A stretch of DNA of 64,000 nt, from assembly GCA_012838665.1 (NCBI GenBank), contig DUOX01000002.1, positions 1 to 64,000 on the forward strand, read 5' to 3'. Under the pieces are notes generated by a model, which was not told where the DNA came from, ran no database searches, and was given only the letters and a program-made list of their open reading frames with translations. The position numbers and the translations under genes were made by a program. Shown piece after piece: positions 42,493-50,843 of this stretch. Every line of letters starts with the position of its first letter. Position 1 is the first letter of the stretch. This DNA comes from Clostridiales bacterium. GTDB taxonomy: Bacteria; Bacillota; Clostridia; Oscillospirales; Oscillospiraceae.

Positions 42493-44430
42493 ATGCTCAA
42501 CTATGACCTGCTGTTTACCCCCTTCAAGATAGGGAAAATGGAAGTCAAAAACCGGATTGTCCTGTCCCCCATGGGTCTAAACTGTGCCCATCCCGACGGG
42601 ACCATAGCCGATGACGAGATTTATTATTTCGAGGAGCGGGCTCGGGGCGGCACCGGGCTTATTATCATGGGCTGCCAGTTTATCACCAAAGACCTTGCCC
42701 AGGGCTCTCTTGAGGGCTATCTTGACAGTACACATGTAATACCTCAGCTTACCAACCTCTGTGAATCGGTTCAGAAATACGGTACCAAGATAGTAGCTCA
42801 GTTAAGCTGCGGCACCGGGAAAAACGCTTTCGCGAACATGTACGATGACCCACCCGTGTCGGCGTCCCCCATCCCCTCCATGTTTAATCCCGATGTTATC
42901 TGCCGGGAGCTTTCCGTAGAAGACATTAAGAAAATCATGGAGCAGTTCGCCTTTTCCGCTAAGCTGGTGAAGGACGCAGGATTTGATGCCATTGAGGTAC
43001 ACGCCCATGCCGGATACCTGGTGGACCAGTTTATGTCTGCCGTTTGGAACAAGCGCCAGGATGAATACGGCGGCACTCCGGAAAAGCGCATGCGCTTTGC
43101 TGTTGAGATTGTCCAGGCCATCCGCGGCGCCGTGGGGCCGGACATGCCAATTCTGTTCAGAATCGCCTGCAAACACCATTTTGAAGGCGGGCGCACCCTG
43201 GAGGAGACCCTGCCCCTCCTGAAAATTCTGGAGAAAGCCGGGGTAGATGCCCTCGACATTGACAGCGGAAGCTATGAAAACATAGAATACATCTTTCCGC
43301 CGGCATATTTGGGAGACGCCTGCATGGAGGATGTCTGCGAAGGGGCCAGAAAGGCCGTAAGCATACCTCTGATGAATTCGGGCAACCACACGCCGGAAAC
43401 CGCCCTCAGGCTGATTGAATCCGGTAACGCCGATTTTGTCATGTTTGGCAGACCGCTTATAGCCGACCCCTACCTTCCCAACAAGCTGATGCAGGGCAGG
43501 CGGGAGGATGTGCGGCCCTGTATCCGCTGTAATGAGGACTGCATCGGCAGGATTATTACACGGCTTACCAAAATAAGCTGCTCCGTTAACCCCCTGGCGG
43601 GCTTTGAAAAACGTTTTTCCGTTGAAAGGGTAAATGAGCCCAAAAAAATCGCCGTCGTCGGCGGCGGCCCCGCCGGCTGCGAGGCCGCCAGGACAGCGGC
43701 GATCCGAGGCTTCAACGTCAGCCTCTACGAGAAAGGGGACGTCCTGGGCGGCCAGCTCAGAGCGGCAACCACCGCGGACTTCAAGTCCCAGCTTAGAAAG
43801 CTTGTGGACTGGTACGAGCGCCAGCTTAAGCTTTGGGGGGTTAACGTCCATTTAAATACTGAGATAAGCGCGGATTCCCCCCAGCTGGAAGAGGCCGAGG
43901 CCATCATCGTGGCTACGGGGGCAACACCGTTGAAGCCTGATATAATGGGCCTGGAAAACGCCATTGATATCATCACTACCCACACCCATCCGGAAAAACT
44001 AAAGGGAGACAAGATAGTCTACTGCGGCGGAGGGCTTTCCGCCTGCGACAGCGCTTTGGAAAACGCCTTAATGGGCAAGAAGGTGGCAATAATAGAAATG
44101 CTGGACGAAGTGGCCGCAAATGACCATTTCATCAACAAGGCTGCCCTGCTGCCTATGCTCCGGAATAACGGGGTGGAGCTCTATACCGGGCATAAGGTGC
44201 TGGAAATCACCAATAATGGCGTAAGGGCCAGAAAAAAGGATGGTACGGAGGTCGTTATAGAGGCGGACACCGTAGTCTCCGCCTTTGGCATGGAGCCAAA
44301 CGACAGGTTAGCAAGGGAAATTGACGCGAAATACCATAATAAAACCCGAATTGTCGGAGACTGCGCAAGGATAGGCAAAGTTGGCACCGCGGTCCGGGAT
44401 GGTTTTTTTGCAGCGATAACCATACAATAG
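42493..44430 (+). CDS. NADH:flavin oxidoreductase / 2-enoate-reductase-type iron-sulfur flavoprotein
   Basis: A 645-residue enzyme of the OYE-plus-FAD architecture (2-enoate reductase, dienoyl-CoA reductase and bile-acid BaiCD/BaiH relatives). The FMN barrel starts LLFTPFKIGKMEVKNRIVLSPM; HAHAGYLVDQF is the active-site region. The 4Fe-4S ligands are CIRCNEDC near residue 341 plus a Cys 12 residues later. The FAD motif VVGGGPAGCEAA is near 388 and a second nucleotide site IVYCGGGLSACD follows. ATG 42493 has AGGAGG. The substrate is unknown. Confidence 0.9.
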   Translation: MLNYDLLFTPFKIGKMEVKNRIVLSPMGLNCAHPDGTIADDEIYYFEERARGGTGLIIMGCQFITKDLAQGSLEGYLDSTHVIPQLTNLCESVQKYGTKIVAQLSCGTGKNAFANMYDDPPVSASPIPSMFNPDVICRELSVEDIKKIMEQFAFSAKLVKDAGFDAIEVHAHAGYLVDQFMSAVWNKRQDEYGGTPEKRMRFAVEIVQAIRGAVGPDMPILFRIACKHHFEGGRTLEETLPLLKILEKAGVDALDIDSGSYENIEYIFPPAYLGDACMEDVCEGARKAVSIPLMNSGNHTPETALRLIESGNADFVMFGRPLIADPYLPNKLMQGRREDVRPCIRCNEDCIGRIITRLTKISCSVNPLAGFEKRFSVERVNEPKKIAVVGGGPAGCEAARTAAIRGFNVSLYEKGDVLGGQLRAATTADFKSQLRKLVDWYERQLKLWGVNVHLNTEISADSPQLEEAEAIIVATGATPLKPDIMGLENAIDIITTHTHPEKLKGDKIVYCGGGLSACDSALENALMGKKVAIIEMLDEVAANDHFINKAALLPMLRNNGVELYTGHKVLEITNNGVRARKKDGTEVVIEADTVVSAFGMEPNDRLAREIDAKYHNKTRIVGDCARIGKVGTAVRDGFFAAITIQ

Positions 44431-44670
44431 GGTTAAATCATCCGTCGATAATCAAAAGCTGTTCATATTAAACCCAATACAAAGCAGGGGCTGGGAAACA
44501 GCCCCTGCTATTGCTTTGGTTAAGCTATTATTGCCACCAAAAGGCAGGCTTATCAAGCTGAGGATCGCGGCAGAGGATTGTTGCGGTTTTCGCGTTTGTC
44601 ATAACCTTCCGAGCATAAACGCAGCACCCCATCATTGATGGACACCCTATATTAATCCCTGCTGAAACCG
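44431..44670. other. Intergenic region with terminator after the flavoprotein gene
   Basis: A perfect 11-bp stem AGCAGGGGCTG/CAGCCCCTGCT (44481-44511) follows the flavoprotein gene; its U-tract is poor (ATTGCTTTGGTT). No intact gene is seen; the stretch is probably degenerate sequence leading into the LytTR remnant. Confidence 0.5.
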
Positions 44671-44983
44671 ACAGCCATTTCCTTATCATCCTGTCCCTAT
44701 AAGCCCAAAAGCATCTTTTTCGACGGGCAGAACTGTGCTGTATCACCTGCGCTCCGGCAAGGTAATCCAATGTACGGAATCCTTTTCCTCGGTCTGTGAT
44801 AAGCTGGTAAAATACGGATGTTTCTTCAAACCCCACCGCTCCTTTCTTGTGAATATGGATTATGTGGATACCATTAATAACCGCCAAGTAACCTTGCGGA
44901 CTCTCGCCTCCATCCCCATCGCCCAGGGAAAGGCAAAAGAAATCAAGCAGCAGTATTTGGCCTATCAGATGGAGGGAGAATAA
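44671..44983 (+). pseudogene. LytTR response-regulator remnant (DNA-binding domain only)
   Basis: The frame reads, from about 44690, VPISPKASFSTGRTVLYHL and then RSGKVIQCTESFSSVC, KPHRSFLVNMDYVDTI: a LytTR DNA-binding domain, C-terminal ~95 residues. No receiver domain precedes it; an in-frame TGA lies near 44662. The first GTG is at 44735. It is therefore a truncated response regulator, next to a wrecked cognate-type sensor kinase. Confidence 0.75.
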
Positions 44984-45006
44984 GCAGTGTGGGCAGGTAC
45001 TTTTAA

Positions 45007-45589
45007 ATGATATTAACGGTGTTAGAACTCCTGCGATTTGGTTTTTCTCTGGTCTTTGGCCTGGCGGTGTCGGCTCTCTTTGCGGGAATAGAGCCCACGC
45101 GGAAAAACAGGCTCAGCCTTGGCCTGCTTTGCGCAGTTTCTCTTTTTATTCAGGCCGCCTGTTGGTGGCTTTGGGGCCTGGATTTGACGTCAAAGCTGTA
45201 TCCTGTCATTACCCACATTCCGCTGGTATTTATATTCTCCCTATACTATAAACGCCCGTGGCCGGTATCCGCCGTCAGTGTGCTTACCGCCTACCTTTGC
45301 TGTCAAGCGCCGAGCTGGGTGGGTTTCCTTGCGGGAGCCGTCTCGAGAAGCAGTCTTGCAGACCACATTTTCTATATTGCCGCCGTGTTTCTGTGTTATT
45401 ATTTCCTGAAAGAATATGTGGCCGGCTCCGTTTGGCAGCTAATGGAAAAATCAATAGAATCCTGCCTGTTATTGGGCGGGGTGCCGCTTTTTTACTACAA
45501 AAAGCATGGCGCATATCGTCGACAAGCACGGAGGAGTATTCCGGTTTTCAGTAAAGGATGGCTGGTTTATATTTCAGGCCACTACATAG
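45007..45589 (+). pseudogene. GHKL sensor histidine kinase remnant with large internal deletion
   Basis: The first ~165 codons encode the multi-pass N-terminal membrane domain (five to six hydrophobic segments) typical of AgrC/VirS-like kinases. At about 45500 the frame jumps; in the +1 frame, 45506-45589 reads MAHIVDKHGGVFRFSV then KDGWFIFQATT and a stop, the extreme C terminus of a GHKL ATPase domain. The dimerisation helix and nearly all of the ATPase domain are missing. A 198-residue open frame to 45603 is a chimera. Confidence 0.75.
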
Positions 45590-45601
45590 TAGTAAAAATT
45601 T

Positions 45602-45640
45602 GAGCCTGCCCTCACAAGAAAGGGCAGGCTCGTGTTTTTA
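45602..45640. terminator. Terminator between kinase remnant and ferredoxin gene
   Basis: 11-bp stem GAGCCTGCCCT/AGGGCAGGCTC followed by GTGTTTTTA on plus. Confidence 0.75.
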
Positions 45641-45648
45641 TATGGTTT

Positions 45649-46083
45649 TTAGCAGTATATAAGTTTAGGCAGAGCCATTATATCCACGCTCAGGGCCCCG
45701 TTGGGGCAGATGCGGACACAATAGGTCCCTCCGCCGCATCCGTCGCATTTAACCATTTTTCCGCTGCTGTCAAAGCGGGGGATGCCGAAAGGGCAAACCT
45801 TGGCACAGGCGCCACAGCCGGCGCACTTATCTGCGTCCACCCTGGTCCAACCGACCTCATCCCTGCTGATTGCCCCCGAAGGGCAATGTGTCATACATGG
45901 AGCATTTTTGCAGTGGCGGCAGCTTTCAGTTATATAGTGGGTATAACCGGAAGGGCATACCATCTTGCGGTAAAGTCTCCGTGACACCGTATCCTCCCTG
46001 CCATCGGCATCATGATAATCCATACAGGTGACAACGCAGGCAAGGCAGCCGGTGCATTTATCAGTATCACAGGCTATCCTCAT
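45649..46083 (-). CDS. Ferredoxin-type electron-transfer subunit (three to four 4Fe-4S clusters)
   Basis: 144 residues of the DmsB/NrfC/HycB type, the usual partner of molybdopterin oxidoreductases. Cysteine groups: CTGCLACVVTC, CRHCKNAPCMTHC, CAGCGACAKVC and CDGCGGGTYCVRIC. The frame is intact with a GGGAGG site. Its catalytic partner directly upstream is a pseudogene, so it may now be orphaned or serve another enzyme. Confidence 0.87.
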   Translation of the reverse strand: MRIACDTDKCTGCLACVVTCMDYHDADGREDTVSRRLYRKMVCPSGYTHYITESCRHCKNAPCMTHCPSGAISRDEVGWTRVDADKCAGCGACAKVCPFGIPRFDSSGKMVKCDGCGGGTYCVRICPNGALSVDIMALPKLIYC

Positions 46084-46811
46084 TTCCTGTCACCTCCCAT
46101 AATCTTTTCCAACCGGCAGACATAACTGCGTGTGATTTTCCAGACCGGACAGCCAGCTGAGCCGGTAAGTTCGGGAATGGAACAAATGCGCCCTTCTGGC
46201 CCCGGTGGAAAGGATAAACGGATACTCCGGGGAAAGCCCGGCAATATCCCGCCAGTCGTGATATACTGGCAGCGCCTCGTGTCCGGAAAGCGCAGCATAC
46301 CGCTCCAATACCGAGGAGACAAACTCCAGTTTGCCGCTGGGGGTTTTGAAGCCCTTCCCCGGATTCATAGGTACCGGCGTTGACAGTTTAACCGCGCGTC
46401 CACTTCCTCCGGACGGGCTTTTAACTCCTCCAGAGTCACGCCGGTCAGGCGCATAATATAATTAAGGTAAGCCTCATAGTCCTTAAGGTCCAAAATCTCA
46501 CTGTGGAGGCCCATTGCATGTGCCAGGCGCAGCAGGATTTCCACATCCGGTAACTTGTCATCCGGGTCTATAAGCCGTGGAATCAGAAACAGTCGGTTAT
46601 TCCGTCCGATTACCACGTTATCCCGCTCCGGCGCCGTACAACTGGGCAGGACGTAGTCCGCATATTCGCAGGCTTCGTTCCAGAATTGTTCCACCACCAC
46701 ACTGAACTCCACCTTGGACAGCGCCTCCCGTACCCGGTCGGCGGCGGGCCACATTCCTATGTTGGCTCCCAGCATTACCAGATTGCGGATTGGATAGGGC
46801 TCCTCCTTCAA
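46084..46811 (-). pseudogene. Molybdopterin oxidoreductase fragment, truncated and frameshifted
   Basis: Two successive frames carry parts of a DMSO-reductase-family catalytic subunit. 46365-46811 has NLVMLGANIGMWPAA, FWNEACEYADYVLPSCTAPER and the following C-terminal region. 46090-46400 continues in another frame with GKGFKTPSGKLEF and PFILSTGARRAHLFHSRTY. The roughly 400 N-terminal residues with the cluster and cofactor domains are missing, a frameshift lies near 46370-46400, and the C-terminal dinucleotide-binding domain is cut at 46090. Confidence 0.8.
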
Positions 46812-47080
46812 TATCGCGTAGCGTTGTTTTTGTTTACTGCCCTTCTTTTAAACGTATCTCCAATGATGTCTTTGCAGTCGAAGACGAGCTTATTGTTTCT
46901 CCCTGGGCCAAAGAGGAAGTGGCCAAGGCTCAGGAGCTGGGGTTTGTGCCGGAATATTTAGATGATGTTATCTCTTACATGAACGACCAGAAAGGGGAAT
47001 TGTTAACGGAAAAGGGCGTTTACCATGTCACGGTGGATGTAGAGACTTTTAAATGCATTGTAGAAAAAGAATCGCTGTAA
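46812..47080 (+). pseudogene. Orphan C-terminal fragment of an unrecognised protein
   Basis: From about 46840 the plus frame reads as a plausible acidic protein end (FAVEDELIVSPWAKEEVA, LGFVPEYLDDVISYMNDQK, GVYHVTVDVETFKC). It has no convincing start or ribosome-binding site but is followed by a good terminator, suggesting the 3' end of a lost gene. The family is not recognised. Confidence 0.4.
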
Positions 47081-47091
47081 GAATAAATAGT

Positions 47092-47135
47092 CCAGTCTGT
47101 AGAGTTCTATCTACGGGCTGGATTTTGTTTTCGCA
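47092..47135 (+). terminator. Terminator after the orphan fragment
   Basis: 12-bp stem CCAGTCTGTAGA/TCTACGGGCTGG (two G-U pairs) followed by ATTTTGTTTT. Confidence 0.7.
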
Positions 47136-47321
47136 AATGCAAATATTGTTTCGTTTCTTGCAGCCTGGAATAGCGCGCCGATAATATAGCTAAAAACAAA
47201 CTTCTGAAAAAAGTAGTCGAAAGAATAACATATTTAAGGGATGGTGACAATATAACCATAAAAGTAAATTATCTCTAGGCGTAAAGTGTGTAAGATAAAA
47301 CGGAAAGCGAGGTGGTGCCAA

Positions 47322-49350
47322 ATGAAACCGACTGGTAAAGCCAATAGATTGATTTCTGAAAAATCCCCCTACTTGCTCCAGCACGCCTACAATCCCGTTG
47401 ACTGGTATCCATGGGGTCAGGATGCCTTTGACAAGGCAAAACAGGAAGACAAACCTGTTTTTCTATCTATTGGCTATTCGTAGGTTTATTTGACCGACAT
47501 GCCATTGGTGCCATGTGATGGAGCGGGAGTCCTTTGAGGATGAGGAGGTGGCCCGGCTCCTGAACAAAAACTTCATCAGCATCAAAGTAGACAGGGAGGA
47601 GCGGCCAGACGTCGATTCCTTTTATATGGACGCCTGTGTTGCTCTGAACAACTCCGGGGGTTGGCCTTTATCATGTTTCCTGGACCATGACAAAAGGCCG
47701 TTTTTCGCAGGGACGTACTTCCCCAAAAACGATAGCCCGTATGGGGCAGGTTTCATGACAATCCTAAAGCGCATTTCCAAGCTATGGGAAAATAACCGAA
47801 GGGAGCTTTTAAATTTATCCGAATCCATAATCAGGCATTTAGACCAAAAAGGGGAAAGCAACGATCCGCCGGCAGACGTTACTTCTTCCGCATTTAGAAG
47901 CCTTTTGGCACGATTTGACGCCAAGTTCGGCGGATTTGGCGGGGCCCCTAAATTCCCGTCCTTTGGCAATCTTTTGTTCCTCAGCAGGTATTATTTTTTG
48001 AAAAAAAGCCAGTCCGCTAAGGAGATGCTTAAGAAAACCCTGGATTCCATGTACCAGGGCGGAATCTATGACCACATAGGCGGCGGTTTTTGCAGGTACT
48101 CCACGGATGAAAAATGGCTGGTGCCCCATTTTGAAAAGATGATGACGGACAATGCCCTGCATATATTGATATACTCCGAAGCTGCCGCAATTTTAGGCAG
48201 TGAGTATGGAGACATCTCCCGCCACATTACGGAATTCTGCATTCGTGAAATGCTGGACTCAAAGGGCGGGTTCTACACTGCCACGGACGCTGACAGCGAG
48301 GGCGTTGAAGGGAAATTTTATGTTTTTACGCCAGACGAAATAATTGAAGTTCTGGGAGACAAGGACGGTCAAAGATACTGCCAAATGTACGACATCACCC
48401 CCGGCGGCAATTTTGAGGGGAAAAGCATACCAAATCTTATTGGCAGGGATTTAGACGAAAATGTTGTCAGTTTTGCAAAAGAGTGTAACAAAAAGCTTCT
48501 TCAATACCGGAACCTGCGTGTTCCACCCTTCCTGGACGACAAGATACTGGTTTCAATTAACGGCCTGATGATAGCGGCATTATCGGTGCAGGGCCGCGTT
48601 CTAAAGGACGAATCCATTGTAAAAACTGCGGAAAACTGCGCTCAGTTCGTGATTTCATCACTTATTAAGAACGGGCGGCTGTTGGCCCGTTTTAGAAACG
48701 GCGAGGCGGGAATAGCTGCCAACAGCGATGACTATGCCTGCTTCATCTGGGGACTGATTGAGCTTTATCAAACGACTCTAAACCCCAAATGGCTTAAAAC
48801 TGCCACCCAATTAACCGAAGATATGCATAACTTATTCTGGGACCATGAATCCGGCGGCTACTATTTTGCGAGCATGGATATGGATGAGCTGCCAATACGG
48901 CAAAAGAACTTTATTGACGGCGCTTTGCCTTCCGGAAACGGAATTATGGCAATGAATCTTATAAAACTGTCCAGAATCTGCGCGGAAGCGAAATATGAGG
49001 AAAAGGCAAGGGCCATTATCCGATGTGCCGCAGAAGTTATGGAAGCTTATCCTGCCGCAAACTCTACGATGCTTTGTGCCCTGCTTTACCTGGAAGACGG
49101 AGGCACGGAAATCGTGCTTGTAAACGGCCGGGACTTTGGGGAACTTAAAGACGCTCTCCCCCCTTTTCGCCCTTTTACTGTTGCGGCTGTCTGCGGAAAG
49201 GGATTTGAAGAAATGCAATCTCTTGCCCCATATTTGAGGGAATACAGGCAAATTGACGGCAGGGCGGCGGCATATGTCTGCAGAAAGGGAAGCTGTAGCA
49301 GCCCTGTAACAACAACACCCGAACTTGAGGAACAGCTGTCTAAACCTTAG
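47322..49350 (+). pseudogene. Thioredoxin-domain (DUF255/YyaL-type) protein gene broken by a 16-bp insertion
   Basis: 54 codons from ATG 47322 ([21 protein letters not shown]...[10 protein letters not shown]) end at a TAG. Removing 47481-47496 restores the frame as STCHWCHVME and gives 670 residues, the usual family length, so the lesion interrupts the CxxC redox motif itself. The downstream part (47515-49350, 611 codons) has no other defect: KVDREERPDVD, the (alpha/alpha)-barrel region and GGWPLSCFLDHDKRPFFAGTYF-type motif are clear. GAGGTGG precedes the ATG. A terminator follows. Recent mutation or an assembly error are both possible. Confidence 0.85.
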
Positions 49351-49377
49351 GAGGGGTTTGCTCCTAAGGTTTTAATA
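49347..49377 (+). terminator. Terminator after the thioredoxin-domain gene
   Basis: 9-bp stem CCTTAGGAG/CTCCTAAGG followed by TTTTAATATTT; the stem overlaps the stop codon. Confidence 0.8.
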
Positions 49378-49836
49378 TTTACAGTTTGCAATATTTTTGA
49401 TGATAATTATTTTTATAAAAACTGCAATTATTGCACCACTAAGCATTTTTTATTGCAAAATTTAAATGAAAAAAACTACCTGCTTTCCGCCCCTCAGCTT
49501 GACATGGATTTGATTATTAAGTATTATTTAAGTATTACCAAAGAATAAAAGCCTTAACTGCGGCAATTTTGATTATAATTGTCGCAAAATAAGCAATTTG
49601 CTCGACCAGATTTCGGCAAGCGGCGATTTGCATTATTGCATTTTATGACAAAGGTTATTATTACTAGATGTATTTTTTGCCGCCTATTTTTGCAAAATCA
49701 ATCCCTTTTTGTCGTTGCATGTCGATTTCAGGAGCGTACCTATGGTGATTGGGGGGGGGTGGCAACAGCACTTTAACGAGCAAATAGACTGTGAAGGGCG
49801 TCAGCATTTACACCCTAATTAAAAAAGGAGGAACTG
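49378..49836 (+). other. AT-rich region with the long leader of the osmoprotectant operon
   Basis: No gene is supported. A promoter lies at 49499-49527 and the leader to 49837 is about 300 nt. It contains a 9-bp hairpin GCGGCAATT/AATTGTCGC (about 49560-49586), several repeats of GCAAT/ATTGC, and a run of nine G at 49751-49759. I could not match a c-di-AMP riboswitch core, which would be expected for osmolyte transport. Confidence 0.5.
49499..49527 (+). promoter_or_regulatory. Sigma-A promoter of the osmoprotectant transporter operon
   Basis: Perfect TTGACA (49499-49504) and TATTAT (49522-49527) with a 17-bp spacer; start near 49534. Confidence 0.8.
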
Positions 49837-50826
49837 ATGAAAAAACAATTATCAATAATTATTCTTTGTATTTTTTTGATTGCACTATTCAGCTCATGTT
49901 CGGATAAAACAGAAAGCGCAGGCAAAGTTATCTTTGGCGATGCAGGCTGGGACAGCATGAAGTTCCATAATGAGGTGGCCAGACTGATAGCCGAAGCCGC
50001 CTACGGTTTTGATACCGAAGTCGTCAGCGGCTCCACAGCCATAACCTATACTGCTCTGAAGTCCGGGGATGTACACGTCTATATGGAAACCTGGACCGAC
50101 AGTATAGCAACATACGCTGACGATGTGAAAAATGGCAATGTCATTGAACTGTCCGTAAACTACGATGATAACGCCCAGGGTCTTTATGTGCCCCGTTACG
50201 TCATAGAGGGCGACCCCGGGAGAGGGATAGAGCCCATGGCTCCCGACCTTAAGACTGTCGAGGACCTAAAAAAATACAGCCACATCTTTACAGACCCCGA
50301 CGACCCCTCCAAGGGCAGGATTTATGGCGCCATTTCCGGCTGGGAAGTGGACAGAATAATGCGCAACAAATTTGAATTCTACGGCCTTGGCGAATTCTAC
50401 AACTACATTGACCCCGGCTCCGATCCCGCACTTGCCGCCGCGATTTCCGCAGCCTATGAGAAGGGAGAGCCCGTTGTGGCATATTATTGGGAACCCGCAT
50501 GGATAACGGGAAAATACGATTTGGTGCTCCTTGAGGATGCCCCTTACGATCCCGACCTTTATCAACTCGGGCAGTGCGAATGCCCCGCAATACGCATTAC
50601 GGTAAGCGCCAACCCCGAATTCGTAGAGGAAAATCCGGAATTCTGTGGTTTCCTCAGTAAATATGAGACATCCAGCGCCCTGACTTCGGAAGCGCTGTCA
50701 TATATACAGGAAAACAACGCCAGCTACGAAGCCGCCGCAAAATGGTTCCTAAAGGAACATGACGAATTGCTTGACCAGTGGCTCCCTTCCGACAAGGCAG
50801 AGCTGGTTCGGAAACAGCTTAATTAA
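49837..50826 (+). CDS. opuAC: Glycine betaine/proline-type ABC transporter substrate-binding lipoprotein
   Basis: Extracellular osmoprotectant-binding lipoprotein. The signal ends in a lipobox (ALFSSC, Cys24 region). The mature part begins GKVIFGDAGWDSMKFHNEVA, typical of the OpuAC/ProX group, and contains several Trp/Tyr-rich substrate-cage segments (YMETWTDSIATY, YYWEPAWITGKYD). 329 residues. AAAGGAGGAACTG precedes the ATG. First gene of a three-gene operon with permease and ATPase. The exact ligand (betaine, proline or another quaternary amine) is not readable. Confidence 0.9.
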   Translation: MKKQLSIIILCIFLIALFSSCSDKTESAGKVIFGDAGWDSMKFHNEVARLIAEAAYGFDTEVVSGSTAITYTALKSGDVHVYMETWTDSIATYADDVKNGNVIELSVNYDDNAQGLYVPRYVIEGDPGRGIEPMAPDLKTVEDLKKYSHIFTDPDDPSKGRIYGAISGWEVDRIMRNKFEFYGLGEFYNYIDPGSDPALAAAISAAYEKGEPVVAYYWEPAWITGKYDLVLLEDAPYDPDLYQLGQCECPAIRITVSANPEFVEENPEFCGFLSKYETSSALTSEALSYIQENNASYEAAAKWFLKEHDELLDQWLPSDKAELVRKQLN

Positions 50827-50843
50827 TGGGGGGAGTAAGCGTT

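Noticed and set aside
44528-44690. Minus-strand 53-codon frame with a cysteine-rich segment (GCPSMMGCCVYARK)
   Set aside because: Looks gene-like but is short, overlaps the LytTR remnant and has no recognisable family; could be another fragment in the decayed patch, not supported enough to list.
47460-47520. Programmed ribosomal bypassing or frameshifting over the 16-bp insert
   Set aside because: There are no matching take-off and landing codons around the gap and no slippery heptamer; simple mutation or assembly error is more economical.
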